Notes under the pieces: model-generated
The model's database searches: none
Told to the model about the DNA's origin: nothing
The model's input: only the letters and a program-made list of their open reading frames with translations
Translations under genes and position numbers: made by a program
Part shown: positions 1-9,453 of the stretch, piece by piece
Position numbering within the stretch: position 1 is the first letter of the stretch
How the letters are laid out: each line of letters opens with the position of its first letter
Assembly (NCBI GenBank): GCA_016703745.1
Contig: JADJBK010000006.1
Coordinates: forward strand, 806,001-870,000
DNA from: Nitrosomonas sp.
GTDB lineage: Bacteria; Pseudomonadota; Gammaproteobacteria; Burkholderiales; Nitrosomonadaceae
Reading direction: 5' to 3'
DNA length: 64,000 bases

Positions 1-445
1 CATAAGGAAATTCTGATAACAAATCTTTTTGCTTAGCCAATACAAGTTGAGTTCCTTCGTATTGATCAACGAGAAGGGAATCTGGAATAACATCATCATT
101 AATCAACCAAACTCGTTCCACACGATCCTTATCGACATGGGTTGCTAAACGAAGCTGACGCATTAAATAGAGTTTATCCTGACAAGGTTGATCACAATTC
201 CCGGAATCAATTACTAATAACGTCCACATTCCTTTTAACTGCTTTACTCTAAAAATCGTATTGTCTTCAAGATTTGTCGCATCACCTTCTATCCGTTTCA
301 GTTCTAATAATTCACCATAATTAACCGTACCTTCCGGACGAAGATTGTAAGTATGAAATATGTAAGAAGCGATCACTGGTGATAATATCAGCAGCATCAG
401 CAGAATTAACTGTAATCTACCCCTGCGGGTCTTTTCGTTTGACAT
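1..445 (-). CDS. SCO/SenC-like cox-operon membrane protein (3' end outside window)
   Basis: Partial reading frame of about 148 codons running off the left edge. I place the start at an ATG that overlaps the SURF1 gene by 29 bases. The N terminus is basic, followed by one membrane segment (about residues 11-26), then a soluble region with a C-x3-C motif (CDQPC) after an ILVIDS-like strand. This is the layout of the short thioredoxin-fold SCO-like proteins found between SURF1 and heme A synthase in betaproteobacterial cox operons. SCO proteins deliver copper to CuA of subunit II or reduce it. The fold and role are inferred from family context. The C-terminal part, where a metal-binding His would lie, is not visible. 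Confidence 0.75.
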   Translation of the reverse strand, partial: MSNEKTRRGRLQLILLMLLILSPVIASYIFHTYNLRPEGTVNYGELLELKRIEGDATNLEDNTIFRVKQLKGMWTLLVIDSGNCDQPCQDKLYLMRQLRLATHVDKDRVERVWLINDDVIPDSLLVDQYEGTQLVLAKQKDLLSEFPY

Positions 446-1145
446 TGAGTACTATATAGATAAGAAGTGTTGCTGCCGCCAAAGAAAACCACTGAAGAGC
501 ATAGCCAAGATTCTTGGCTGCACCAGAATCAGGTCGTTCCCATTTTCTAATCAGGTGATCCATTACCCAATCATGATTTTCCTCTTGAAGCAGTAAAGCT
601 GGCTGAAGAACTATGCCGGTAATTTCTTGATAGCGTGCTAATTCAAAATTCTGCCAAACCTTGCCACTCACCTGATCCTGTGAGAGCGCAATGGCCTTAA
701 TATTTGGAGAAACCACTGTACCAACAATATCAATGTTCTCGACTGAAGTGTTTATTTCAGGAAAATCTACCCGATTTGCATTTGCTGCAATCCAACCACG
801 ATTAACTAACACATGCATATCACTGTTCTCAATTCGTAATGGAGTCAAAACATGATAGCCAGCCACGCCGTTGTAGACTTTATTATCCAGCAATGCCGTT
901 AGCTCCGGCACGAAATAACCGCGCACCTCAGCTCGACGATATTGTATGCTCTCAAAATCAATCAATACTGACGGGATTGTTATCGCAGGCTGTTTTGCAA
1001 ATGCTTCTAGCTTTGAGAATCGGGTTTCTTTTTCCTCTGCTCGTGATAGCTGCCAATAACCCAGTCGCATAAACAGAGCAAATGCAAGTATCGCGATGAA
1101 CAGCAACCATAAGTTAGGTTTAAATTGATAATTCCGAATTCTCAC
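417..1145 (-). CDS. SURF1 family cytochrome oxidase assembly protein
   Basis: 242 residues, GTG start with an AGGTAA ribosome site just upstream. One membrane segment lies near the N terminus (about 12-30) and one near the C terminus (about 212-232), with a periplasmic domain between them. Recognisable SURF1 motifs are GYWQLSRA after TM1, RGYF and VNRGW in the middle, and NLGYALQWF before TM2. SURF1 helps insert heme a into subunit I of aa3-type oxidases. Its position after coxC and before the SCO-like gene is the usual one. High confidence in family. Confidence 0.93.
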   Translation of the reverse strand: MRIRNYQFKPNLWLLFIAILAFALFMRLGYWQLSRAEEKETRFSKLEAFAKQPAITIPSVLIDFESIQYRRAEVRGYFVPELTALLDNKVYNGVAGYHVLTPLRIENSDMHVLVNRGWIAANANRVDFPEINTSVENIDIVGTVVSPNIKAIALSQDQVSGKVWQNFELARYQEITGIVLQPALLLQEENHDWVMDHLIRKWERPDSGAAKNLGYALQWFSLAAATLLIYIVLNVKRKDPQG

Positions 1146-1236
1146 TTGTTACCTGCCAAACCTAACGTTAGACTTCTAACCCGATACGACTTATATACTT
1201 TTTCAAGCCATACCGGGTTATTCTGTAATGCTTACT

Positions 1237-1257
1237 TTGATTTATTAATTAAATCAA
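1237..1257 (-). terminator. AT-rich hairpin at the 3' end of coxC
   Basis: A perfect 8-bp inverted repeat (TTGATTTA and TAAATCAA) with a 5-base loop sits across the coxC stop codon, upstream of the SURF1 gene. The stem is all weak pairs except one per arm and has no U tract, so it is more likely an mRNA-end or processing structure than a strong terminator. It could separate expression of the structural subunits from the assembly genes. Inference only. Confidence 0.25.
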
Positions 1258-2117
1258 ACTAGATACACAAATATAAATAAACCCAACCACACCACATCCA
1301 CAAAGTGCCAATACCATGCCACACCTTCAAAACCAAAATGATGTTCGGGTTTAAAATGTCCAGCCGCACTTCTGAAGTAAATTACAATCAACATGATCGT
1401 ACCAAGTGTCACATGAAAGCCATGGAAACCTGTCAGCATATAGAATGTCGAACCGTAAGCCCCGCTGGTAAGTCTCAGGTTTAGATCAGCGTAAGCGTGG
1501 CCGTATTCATAAATCTGAAACCCAAGAAAGGTTATCCCTAGCGCAACGGTTGCCAACATCCATAATTTAAGTCCACCACGGTCATTTTTTTGCAATGCCC
1601 AATGCGCAAGAGTAATAGTCACTCCAGAGGACAGCAGCAAAAAGGTATTGATGGCGGGGATTCCCCACGCACCCATAGGGGTAAAATTATTCGCAAAGCC
1701 AGGGCCTGCCGTTGGCCAATCACCAGCAAAATTTGGCCACAACAGGGCTTGATCCACTCCACCGACACCCTCACCGGATAACCAAGGCAGGGAAAAAGTA
1801 CGCATATAATACAGCGCGCCAAAAAAAGCAGCAAAAAACATGACTTCCGATAAAATAAACCAAGTCATTCCCCACCTGAACGATTTATCTTCCTGAGCAT
1901 GATATATACCAGCTTCGCTTTCGCGAATAACATCTCCGAACCAACCAAATAGCATATAGACAAGTATTGCAAATCCTATTGCCAACAAGCCATAACCGAG
2001 TGGTAATTTATTCATGGTGAGCGCTGCACCAAAACCCATGAATACCAATGCAGACGACCCGACTATAGGCCATTTTGATGGTGCTGGCACATAATAATGC
2101 CCTGTTGCTTGACTCAT
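1254..2117 (-). CDS. coxC: Cytochrome c oxidase subunit III
   Basis: 287 residues with seven predicted membrane helices. The motifs FFAAFFGALYYMRTF, HWALQKNDR, GFHGFHVTLGT and the terminal AWYWHFVDVVWLGLF region are typical of subunit III of heme-copper oxidases. Subunit III stabilises the catalytic core and the proton uptake route. The start ATG has a strong AGGAGG site. The gene sits downstream of ctaG and the DUF2970 gene, as in other betaproteobacterial aa3 operons. Confidence 0.96.
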   Translation of the reverse strand: MSQATGHYYVPAPSKWPIVGSSALVFMGFGAALTMNKLPLGYGLLAIGFAILVYMLFGWFGDVIRESEAGIYHAQEDKSFRWGMTWFILSEVMFFAAFFGALYYMRTFSLPWLSGEGVGGVDQALLWPNFAGDWPTAGPGFANNFTPMGAWGIPAINTFLLLSSGVTITLAHWALQKNDRGGLKLWMLATVALGITFLGFQIYEYGHAYADLNLRLTSGAYGSTFYMLTGFHGFHVTLGTIMLIVIYFRSAAGHFKPEHHFGFEGVAWYWHFVDVVWLGLFIFVYLV

Positions 2118-2144
2118 TATATCCTCCTGTATTTGATTTCTATT

Positions 2145-2375
2145 TCAACTTGTTACAATACGCACGAGCAAAATCAGGCTCGCAACAAATATCAAACAAC
2201 CAACGATACCGCCGACAACTGCCTGTAATAGCGTTATTTTGGCTGCATCACTCTCCAGATCCCCTTGTTTTCTGATACCAATAAAAGAGAAGAAAACCGC
2301 CTTTGCTACTTGTATTACGGTTGCCTTACCCGTGTCACGTTCAGTCAATACTGGCTCCTGGCGTTTTAAATCCAA
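2145..2375 (-). CDS. DUF2970 small membrane protein of the cox operon
   Basis: 76 residues, TTG start 5 bases after the ctaG stop, preceded by GAGGG. It has a short cytoplasmic N terminus, a KAVFFSFIGIRKQ segment, an acidic stretch and one C-terminal hydrophobic helix (about 50-74). This matches the DUF2970 family, which occurs almost only between ctaG and coxC in proteobacterial cox operons. No function is established. A role in oxidase assembly or stability is inferred from position alone. Confidence 0.8.
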   Translation of the reverse strand: MDLKRQEPVLTERDTGKATVIQVAKAVFFSFIGIRKQGDLESDAAKITLLQAVVGGIVGCLIFVASLILLVRIVTS

Positions 2376-2380
2376 TTAGA

Positions 2381-2908
2381 TCAATCCCTCATCAAGGAAA
2401 AAAATGTATATGACAGCGTAGCTGTATGTACATCTTTAGGAAGATCAGGGTCTATTACAAACCTGACAGACAGCTGTCTACTTTCGCCACCTTCAAGATC
2501 CTGACGAGTAAAACAAAAACACTCAAACTTTTTTAGATAACGTTCAAGATTTCTGGGGCTATAGCTTGGAATAGCTTGACCAGCCAGAGTTTTGTCTGAC
2601 TGATTACTGATTTCGTATTTAACTTCTGCTGATTTACCTGGATGCACTTGTATAGCGGACTGCAAAGGTCTGAAGCTCCAAGGCAGCCCGCGTACATTTG
2701 CATCTAGCTGAATATTGATTACTCTGGTTTCATCAACCTTTGTAGATTTATCCAGCACATCCGGTCGTTGCAATTCATATATTCCCGTTACCTCACAAAA
2801 CTTCTCATAAAGAGGAACCATTGCATATCCAAACCCAAACATCACCACGCTGAAAATTAATAGCTTTCTCAGCATTTCTGCATTAACTCTGGACTCGCTT
2901 AGTTTCAT
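2381..2908 (-). CDS. ctaG: Cytochrome c oxidase assembly protein CtaG/Cox11
   Basis: 175 residues. One N-terminal membrane anchor (about 14-31) is followed by a periplasmic beta-sandwich domain. The copper-binding motif CFCFTRQ is present near residue 130, as is the YEKFCEVTG segment after the anchor. Cox11 inserts CuB into subunit I. The start ATG overlaps the stop of the small upstream peptide gene (ATGA), suggesting translational coupling. Confidence 0.95.
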   Translation of the reverse strand: MKLSESRVNAEMLRKLLIFSVVMFGFGYAMVPLYEKFCEVTGIYELQRPDVLDKSTKVDETRVINIQLDANVRGLPWSFRPLQSAIQVHPGKSAEVKYEISNQSDKTLAGQAIPSYSPRNLERYLKKFECFCFTRQDLEGGESRQLSVRFVIDPDLPKDVHTATLSYTFFSLMRD

Positions 2909-3015
2909 TGCTTGGAGGTAACGGTAATTATATAAATAACGATGAATGTGACCAGCAAAACCAACGCCGTCAATATTTTTCTTCGTTTCAGCTTAGTATC
3001 GTTGTTATCATCCAC
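2905..3015 (-). CDS. Small cox-operon membrane peptide (36 aa)
   Basis: A 37-codon frame (GTG start, TGA stop) fills the coxA-ctaG gap. The product has a charged N terminus (DDNNDTKLKRRK) and a single hydrophobic helix of about 20 residues, then ends TSKQ. Its TGA overlaps the ATG of ctaG, and an AGAG purine run lies before the GTG. Betaproteobacterial cox operons often carry a comparable short 'cytochrome oxidase small assembly protein' here. I recognise the position and design rather than sequence motifs. Confidence 0.6.
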   Translation of the reverse strand: MDDNNDTKLKRRKILTALVLLVTFIVIYIITVTSKQ

Positions 3016-3029
3016 ACCAAGATCGCTCT

Positions 3030-4610
3030 TTAAAATTTAACGACTGGTGGTGTTGCGAAACTATGATACGGTGCTGGCGTAGGCAAATGCGTCCACTCCA
3101 ATGTTTTAGCACCTTCCCACGGTAAATCAGGCGCTTTCTCACCGCTACGAACACACTTAATAACGATATAGACAAACAACAACTGAGTTAAGCCAAATCC
3201 AAACGCTCCAATACTGGAAATCATGTTGAAATCCGCAAATTGCAGAGCATAATCAGGGATTCTGCGTGGCATTCCTGCCAAACCCAAGAAGTGCTGAACA
3301 AAGAAAGTAACATTGAAAAATACCATGGACAGCCAGAAATGCCATTTTCCAAGGGTTTCGTCATACATGTGACCCGACCATTTTGGTAACCAGTAGTACG
3401 CACCAGCAAACAAAGCAAAGAGCGAGCCTGAAACCAACACGTAATGGAAATGCGCGATTACGTAGTAGGTATCCTGCACCTGAATATCGATAGGAACAAG
3501 CGCACAAACCACACCACTGAATCCACCAATAACAAACAAGAAAATAAACCCGATTGAGAACAGCATCGGGGTTTCAAATGTCATTGATCCCTGCCACATG
3601 GTAGCCGTCCAATTAAACACTTTCACCCCAGTAGGCACTGCGATCAACATTGTTGCATACATAAAAAATAGCTGACCCACTGTCGGCATTCCAACGGTGA
3701 ACATATGATGCGCCCAGACGATACAAGACAAAATCGCAATTGAAGCCGTAGCGTATACCATTGATGAATAACCGAATAATGGCTTCCGCGAAAAGGTTGG
3801 GATAACCTCAGAAACAATGCCAAATGAAGGCAATATCATGATGTATACCTCTGGATGACCAAAAAACCAGAAAACATGCTGAAACAGCACAGGGTCACCA
3901 CCACCAGCGGCATTAAAGAAACTGGTACCAAAGTGACGATCTGTCAGCAGCATAGTCACCGTACCTGCCAGTACAGGCATCACCAACACCAATAAATAGG
4001 CCGTAATGAGCCACGTCCACACAAACATCGGCATTTTCATAAGCGTCATGCCAGGTGCGCGCATGTTCAGAATAGTCGTAATGATATTGATTGCGCCCAT
4101 GATGGATGAAGCACCCAGGATATGGACTGCAAAAATCATCATATCGACACCCAATCCACCCTGAGTAGAAAGAGGGGGATAAAATGTCCATCCACCTGCA
4201 GCCGCACCACCCGGCACAAAAAATGAAGCAATTAACAGTGATCCTGCTACGGGTAGAAGCCAGAAACTCCAGTTATTCATCCGTGCAAATGCCATATCTG
4301 GCGCACCGATCATCATAGGCACCTGCCAGTTAGCAAATCCGACAAAAGCAGGCATGATCGCACCAAACACCATAATTAAGCCATGCAGCGTAGTAAATGA
4401 ATTAAATACCTCGGGTTCAAATATTTGCAAACCCGGCATAAACAGCTCGGCTCGCACACCCATTATCAAAAATCCACCAACAAATAGCATGGTCAGACTA
4501 AAACATAGATACATTGTGCCGATATCTTTATGATTCGTCGCACCTAACCAACGCATGATACCGGTTGGGTGGTCATGTATATGACCATGCACATCTTGAA
4601 CTACCGCCAT
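3030..4610 (-). CDS. coxA: Cytochrome c oxidase subunit I (aa3 type)
   Basis: 526 residues, about 12 membrane helices, with a strong AAGGAGG site before the ATG. Visible catalytic features are the WFFGHPEVYI motif (CuB His and the D-channel Glu), the IVWAHHMFTVG motif with the two further CuB histidines, and the AHFHYVLVSG segment with the heme a3 and heme a ligands. It is the catalytic subunit that reduces oxygen at the heme a3-CuB centre and pumps protons. In an ammonia oxidiser it would be the terminal oxidase of the chain. Confidence 0.98.
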   Translation of the reverse strand: MAVVQDVHGHIHDHPTGIMRWLGATNHKDIGTMYLCFSLTMLFVGGFLIMGVRAELFMPGLQIFEPEVFNSFTTLHGLIMVFGAIMPAFVGFANWQVPMMIGAPDMAFARMNNWSFWLLPVAGSLLIASFFVPGGAAAGGWTFYPPLSTQGGLGVDMMIFAVHILGASSIMGAINIITTILNMRAPGMTLMKMPMFVWTWLITAYLLVLVMPVLAGTVTMLLTDRHFGTSFFNAAGGGDPVLFQHVFWFFGHPEVYIMILPSFGIVSEVIPTFSRKPLFGYSSMVYATASIAILSCIVWAHHMFTVGMPTVGQLFFMYATMLIAVPTGVKVFNWTATMWQGSMTFETPMLFSIGFIFLFVIGGFSGVVCALVPIDIQVQDTYYVIAHFHYVLVSGSLFALFAGAYYWLPKWSGHMYDETLGKWHFWLSMVFFNVTFFVQHFLGLAGMPRRIPDYALQFADFNMISSIGAFGFGLTQLLFVYIVIKCVRSGEKAPDLPWEGAKTLEWTHLPTPAPYHSFATPPVVKF

Positions 4611-4674
4611 TTTATTTCCTCCTTAATAAATCAACCTATCAACACGACCTACAAATTTCTGACGAGAATAGTTA

Positions 4675-5505
4675 TTACTCTGCAGCAGCGCTAACAATTG
4701 CGGCACTGGTATCAATAGCCGCCGTTTTTAGCTGATTAGCGACCCATTGTGCATACTGTTGCTCCTCGACTACCTCAACCACGATTGGCATAAACCCGTG
4801 CTCTTTTCCACACAATTCAGCACATTGCCCACGATAAATGCCAACATTATCTGCTGTAAACCAGGTGTCTCGAATAAATCCTGGAATGGCATCCTGCTTA
4901 ACTCCCAGTGCGGGAACCCACCAAGCATGAATGACGTCATTTGCTGTTAAGATTATCCTGATTTTTTTTCCAACTGGAACCACTAAACGATTATTCACTT
5001 CCAGCAGATAATTTTCACCTTTTGGTGTCTCATTACGTATCTCTGACTGTGAAGTTGCCAATTGACTGTAGAACTTGATACCCTCACCCTCACCCTGAAG
5101 ATAATCGTAACTCCACATCCACTGATAACCCGTTACCTTAACTGTAATATCCGCCTCGGTAGTATCCTTCATGGCCATAACTGTTTTGGTAGCTGGCCAA
5201 GCCATTAAAACAAGAATAATGCAAGGAATGGCTGTCCAAAGGATCTCAACTGCAGTACTGTGATGAAAATTTGCTGCTTTATATCCAACTGACTTTCGAT
5301 GTTTGACGATGGAATAGCCCATTACCCCAAATACAGCTACAAAAATAACCAGACAGATCCATAATGCCCAGATATGCTGATCGTATATCTGCTGAGCGAT
5401 GGTGGTCTGTGGCTCCGGAAGATTATACTTACTTGACACCGCTGAACTCGAATAGACACCAAGACCCATTAATGCTACCCAGAACGATAACAGTTTACTG
5501 CTCAT
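4675..5505 (-). CDS. coxB: Cytochrome c oxidase subunit II
   Basis: 276 residues: signal peptide, two membrane helices (about 40-62 and 85-104), then the periplasmic cupredoxin domain. The aromatic YQWMWSYDY strand precedes the CuA site, which is complete: HAWWVP, then CAELCGKEHGFM with both cysteines, His and Met. There is no C-terminal heme c domain. It is the first gene of the operon and accepts electrons from cytochrome c. The ATG follows a GGGGGG purine run. Confidence 0.97.
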   Translation of the reverse strand: MSSKLLSFWVALMGLGVYSSSAVSSKYNLPEPQTTIAQQIYDQHIWALWICLVIFVAVFGVMGYSIVKHRKSVGYKAANFHHSTAVEILWTAIPCIILVLMAWPATKTVMAMKDTTEADITVKVTGYQWMWSYDYLQGEGEGIKFYSQLATSQSEIRNETPKGENYLLEVNNRLVVPVGKKIRIILTANDVIHAWWVPALGVKQDAIPGFIRDTWFTADNVGIYRGQCAELCGKEHGFMPIVVEVVEEQQYAQWVANQLKTAAIDTSAAIVSAAAE

Positions 5506-6027
5506 AATTTAACACCCCCCACGTTAATCAACTAATTACAAATTATTACGTTACGTACATCGTTTTTAAAATCTTGCCAAACCCAAATTCATTTTATCTA
5601 TGTAAACAGACAACCTCGGAACTAACGATCATCTCAGGCGAAAGTCTAGCACTCCAAAAATACAACCGCAAGGAATAATCATGATTTTTATAGGAAAATT
5701 ACCCTATTATCACTATGGTGATTCGCTATCCCAGCAGCCAACATTTTCTAATTCCTACTACTTTTGACTGCTTTCGTATTATATGCAACCTTTGGACTAT
5801 CTCTCTAAATTCTAATTTACAGCACTAATATGTCCTTTATTTCAGATCAGAAATAGCCATTAGTTAATCGTGGTTATTCGTCTTGATGATAGAATAACAG
5901 CTGGGTAAAATAGACTCCACCGATAGTCATTGCAACTTTTATCGAGAGAAACTAATCCCAGTACATGTAAACTTTTTTAGCACCCAAAGTTTTTGCTTGC
6001 AACCATCGTCACATAGGAGAAATAACC
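5506..6027. other. Divergent intergenic region, coxB / BI-1 gene
   Basis: 522 bases separate two divergently transcribed units, so promoters for both should lie here. I see no credible ORF, no RNA gene and no long inverted repeat. A plausible sigma70-type promoter faces the BI-1 gene (separate entry). I could not pick a convincing promoter for the cox operon. The region is clearly AT-rich. Confidence 0.6.
5883..5911 (+). promoter_or_regulatory. Candidate sigma70 promoter for the BI-1/copA unit
   Basis: TTGATG, a 17-base spacer and TAAAAT fit a sigma70 -35/-10 pair (4/6 and 5/6 matches). Transcription would start near 5918 and leave a leader of about 110 bases before the ATG at 6028. No CueR-like dyad is visible between the boxes. 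Confidence 0.35.
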
Positions 6028-6720
6028 ATGCAATCTATGCCACGTTACGCGGCCAGTCACACTATTTTAGATCCCAGCATACGCAATAGCGTGTTGAGAA
6101 ATACCTATCTGATGCTCAGTTTAACGATGATCCCCACCGTCATTGGTGCGTTTATGGGTTTGAGCACAAATTTTTCGTTTCTAGCCGAGTCGCCCATTAT
6201 TGGCTCGCTTGTCATGCTTGCTGCCATGATCGGACTGATGTTTGCGGTTAGCGCTACCCGTAACAGTATCTGGGGCGTTATTCTACTATTCACCTTTACC
6301 TTTGTTGCTGGCTGGTGGTTAGGCCCAATTCTGCAATTTGCACTTAATTTCAACAATGGATCGCAGCTTATTGGTGTAGCCGCTGCTGGAACTGGGGTTA
6401 TCTTTTTGACACTCGCCAGTATCGCAACTATCACAAAAAAAGATTTTGGTTTTTTAAGAAACTTTCTGCTTGTTGGACTGGTACTCATTATCCTGGCATC
6501 GCTGGCAAACTTATTTTTTGCAATCCCGGCTGTTTCACTTGCTGTTTCAGCAGCAGCAGTCCTGATTTTCTCAGGATTTATACTGTTTGATGTCAGCCGG
6601 ATTGTAAATGGCGGTGAAACCAACTACGTCATGGCAACACTCGGGATCTATTTGAGCATATACAACCTGTTCATCAGCCTGTTGCAGCTACTACTTGCCT
6701 TCTCTGGTGAGCGGGACTAA
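6028..6720 (+). CDS. Bax inhibitor-1 / YccA family membrane protein
   Basis: 230 residues with seven predicted membrane helices and the family's hydrophilic N terminus ending in RNTYLMLSLTM. The C-terminal part has the FDVSRIVNGGETNYVMATLGIYLSIYNLF-type ending (given here as a family trait) with the Asp pair region typical of the group. A strong AGGAG site precedes the ATG. The E. coli relatives YccA and YbhL modulate FtsH or ion leak, but the specific role here is unknown. The end overlaps the earliest possible copper-ATPase start. Confidence 0.9.
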   Translation: MQSMPRYAASHTILDPSIRNSVLRNTYLMLSLTMIPTVIGAFMGLSTNFSFLAESPIIGSLVMLAAMIGLMFAVSATRNSIWGVILLFTFTFVAGWWLGPILQFALNFNNGSQLIGVAAAGTGVIFLTLASIATITKKDFGFLRNFLLVGLVLIILASLANLFFAIPAVSLAVSAAAVLIFSGFILFDVSRIVNGGETNYVMATLGIYLSIYNLFISLLQLLLAFSGERD

Positions 6721-9133
6721 CTTTCCTGTTATACACGTTTTGTCCGCCGCACAGCTCCAAAAACTTGAGCTCCCTATAACAGGGATGAGCTGTGTGGCAT
6801 GCGCAGCACGCATCGAAAAAAATCTTAATCAACTTCCAGGTGTACACGCAGCGGTTAATTTCGCCAGTGAAAAAGCGCTGATCGAGTTTGACGGCAACTT
6901 AACACGCCCTGAAGAGTTTTTGCATTCTATTGAGAAAGCAGGTTTTACTGTCACTAGCCGCACGGTTCTATTCCGAATTGAAGGCATGACCTGTACCGCC
7001 TGTGGCGATCATATTGAAAAAGAGTTGCATAGCCTGCCTGGTGTAATGGCAGCGCTTAATCCCGTAAGTGAAATCGTCAGCATCACTTTCAATCCCGCGC
7101 TTACCACAATCAACGAACTGATTGCCACGATAAGACATGCCGGTTATGACGCGCGGGAAATTACCGATAGCAGCAGAGAAACAGAAAAAAATCAGCGACT
7201 TGCGGCCTATAGACGAGAGCGTTATATTTTTATGGTATCCGCCGCACTGGCCATACCGTTTCTGCTGGAAATGGCCATGATGACAGTTAGTGATCATGGC
7301 CATCTACTACCGCAGTGGTTGCAATGGGCATTCGCCACTACAATCCAGTTCTGGGCCGGAAAGAGGTTTTATACCGGTGCGTGGCATGCGTTACGCAGTG
7401 GTAGCGCGAATATGGATGTACTGGTTGCATTGGGAACCAGCATGGCTTATTTTTTCAGCACTGTTGTTACTTTCTGGCAACTCGATTTGCACGTCTATTT
7501 CGAAGCCAGCGCAATGATCATTGTTCTGGTGTTACTGGGGAAACTGATGGAAGCGCGCGCCAAACAGAAAACCTCATCTGCAATCGAATCACTCATCAGG
7601 TTGCAGCCCAAAGTCGCTCATGTAGAACGTAATGGCATCGTCACTGATGTAGACGTCAATTCAATTCAACCAGGTGATATTTTTGTTGTTCGGGCAGGCG
7701 AAACTTTACCCGTTGACGGTGTCGTCATGGAAGGCAGCTCCAGCGTAAACGAATCTATGCTGACTGGTGAGAGTCTTCCCATCACCAAAGAAACGGGGGC
7801 GCAGGTATTTGCAGCTACCAGCAACTTGCAAGGCCTGCTGAAATGTCGCGCAACCCGTATTGGCGCTGATACTCAACTGGCCGCCATTATCCGATTGGTG
7901 GAAACTGCTCAAGGCTCCAAGGCACCAATACAGCGCCTGGCTGATACCATTGCCGGTATCTTTGTTCCGATCGTTGTTGTAATTGCCCTCGTCACGCTGG
8001 GGCTGACCTGGTGGTGGTCTGGCCAATTTGTGATGGCACTGATCCATGCCGTTGCTGTATTGGTCATTGCCTGTCCATGTGCACTAGGACTGGCCACACC
8101 AACCGCAATCATGGTCGGTACCGGACGGGGTGCACAGGAAGGAATTCTCGTCAAAAATGCAACAGCACTCGAACTTGCAGAGAAAATTCAAGTACTGGTA
8201 GTCGACAAAACCGGCACTCTGACTGAAGGTCGCCCAGTAGTGACTGATATTATTCCTACTCGTTTGATCGAAAAGAATGAGTTGCTCCAGATTGCGGCCT
8301 CACTGGAACAGGGGTCAGATCACCCTCTTGCAAGAGCGATACTGGAGCAGGCAAGCGAGCGTAATATTCCATACTTGCCAATAAAGGATTTTGTATCCCT
8401 GACCGGTCAAGGAATTACTGCTACTTGCGAAGGTATCAGTTACCTGCTCGGCTCACACAAGTTTCTGGAAAGTAACGGTATTAACATTGACCAGACCCAG
8501 CTCTCAGCATTGCAGGCGAAAGGAAAATCTGTAGTTATCATTGCCGCACAAACGAACTCTATACCAAGAGTCATGGGCTATCTGGCGATTGCTGATCCGT
8601 TGCGCCATACTTCTGCCAAGTCGGTTGAACGACTGCAGAATATGGGTATTGAGGTCATTATGCTAACCGGAGATAACTCGATCACCGCCGCAACCATTGC
8701 TGCTCAAGCTGGAATCCGGCATTTTAGGGCAGAGGTACTACCACAGGACAAAGCTGCGGTAGTTGAGGCTATCAAGGCGAGCGGCCATTTTACTGGCATG
8801 GTCGGAGACGGGATTAATGACGCCCCGGCGCTTGCAAGCGCAAATGTCAGCTTTGCAATTGCAGCCGGCTCCGATGTTGCAATAGACACGGCTGATATCA
8901 CACTGATGCGCAATGACCTGATGAGTGTGGCCGATGCAATCTCACTCTCGCGTAGTACGTTGCGTAAAATCCGCCAGAACCTATTCTTTGCTTTTTTCTA
9001 CAATACACTGGGAATTCCTCTGGCAGCATTGGGCATGCTCAACCCAGTCGTTGCGGGTGCGGCCATGGCCATGAGCTCGGTTTCAGTGGTCACGAATTCA
9101 CTGCTGCTCAAGCGCTGGAAGGCAGAACACTAA
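6695..9133 (+). CDS. copA: Copper-translocating P1B-type ATPase with two HMA domains
   Basis: Up to 812 residues. Two heavy-metal-associated domains carry CVAC (about 33-36) and CTAC (about 100-103). A membrane region follows, with the metal-transport CPC motif at about 460-462, the phosphorylation site DKTGT (Asp about 504), the SDHPLA motif and the GDGINDAPAL hinge. It should export Cu(I) from the cytoplasm using ATP. The start is uncertain: TTG 6695 and GTG 6707 overlap the BI-1 gene, TTG 6740 would not, and none has a strong ribosome site. It is followed by a CopZ-like gene. Confidence 0.93.
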   Translation: MPSLVSGTNFPVIHVLSAAQLQKLELPITGMSCVACAARIEKNLNQLPGVHAAVNFASEKALIEFDGNLTRPEEFLHSIEKAGFTVTSRTVLFRIEGMTCTACGDHIEKELHSLPGVMAALNPVSEIVSITFNPALTTINELIATIRHAGYDAREITDSSRETEKNQRLAAYRRERYIFMVSAALAIPFLLEMAMMTVSDHGHLLPQWLQWAFATTIQFWAGKRFYTGAWHALRSGSANMDVLVALGTSMAYFFSTVVTFWQLDLHVYFEASAMIIVLVLLGKLMEARAKQKTSSAIESLIRLQPKVAHVERNGIVTDVDVNSIQPGDIFVVRAGETLPVDGVVMEGSSSVNESMLTGESLPITKETGAQVFAATSNLQGLLKCRATRIGADTQLAAIIRLVETAQGSKAPIQRLADTIAGIFVPIVVVIALVTLGLTWWWSGQFVMALIHAVAVLVIACPCALGLATPTAIMVGTGRGAQEGILVKNATALELAEKIQVLVVDKTGTLTEGRPVVTDIIPTRLIEKNELLQIAASLEQGSDHPLARAILEQASERNIPYLPIKDFVSLTGQGITATCEGISYLLGSHKFLESNGINIDQTQLSALQAKGKSVVIIAAQTNSIPRVMGYLAIADPLRHTSAKSVERLQNMGIEVIMLTGDNSITAATIAAQAGIRHFRAEVLPQDKAAVVEAIKASGHFTGMVGDGINDAPALASANVSFAIAAGSDVAIDTADITLMRNDLMSVADAISLSRSTLRKIRQNLFFAFFYNTLGIPLAALGMLNPVVAGAAMAMSSVSVVTNSLLLKRWKAEH

Positions 9134-9162
9134 CAAGCAACGCGCAACATTTCACCAAAATC

Positions 9163-9396
9163 ATGGAACATAAAAATATGAGTGATACCATCACGACAAC
9201 CGTGATCCCGATCAAAGGCATGACTTGCACCGGTTGCGCCAGTAGCGTCAAAACAGTTCTCGAAAAACTGCCCGGAATCATGGGGGTTACTGTCACACTC
9301 GAAGATGCACAGGCAACCATTAAACATCAAGCGACTTCTTCCAGCGCTGAAGATTTCAAGCGTGTCATAGAAGAAGCGGGATTTGATGTTCCCTGA
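9163..9396 (+). CDS. CopZ-like heavy-metal-associated domain protein
   Basis: 77 residues, a single ferredoxin-like HMA domain with GMTCTGCASSV (CxxC about residues 24-27) and the family's LPGI turn. It lies 29 bases after the copper ATPase, so it probably acts as its cytosolic Cu(I) chaperone. An alternative start is the ATG at 9178, six codons in from the first Met. The pair makes a self-contained copper export set. Copper demand is expected to be high in ammonia oxidisers (established for copper monooxygenases, inferred here). Confidence 0.88.
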   Translation: MEHKNMSDTITTTVIPIKGMTCTGCASSVKTVLEKLPGIMGVTVTLEDAQATIKHQATSSSAEDFKRVIEEAGFDVP

Positions 9397-9453
9397 GAAT
9401 CTACAGGCCAGCACAAATCCTGTATCATCGCCGTTTTAATCAAAACTGTATTC

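Noticed and set aside
5506..6027. CRISPR, tRNA or riboswitch in the cox/BI-1 gap
   Set aside because: No repeated units, cloverleaf or conserved aptamer pattern found by eye.
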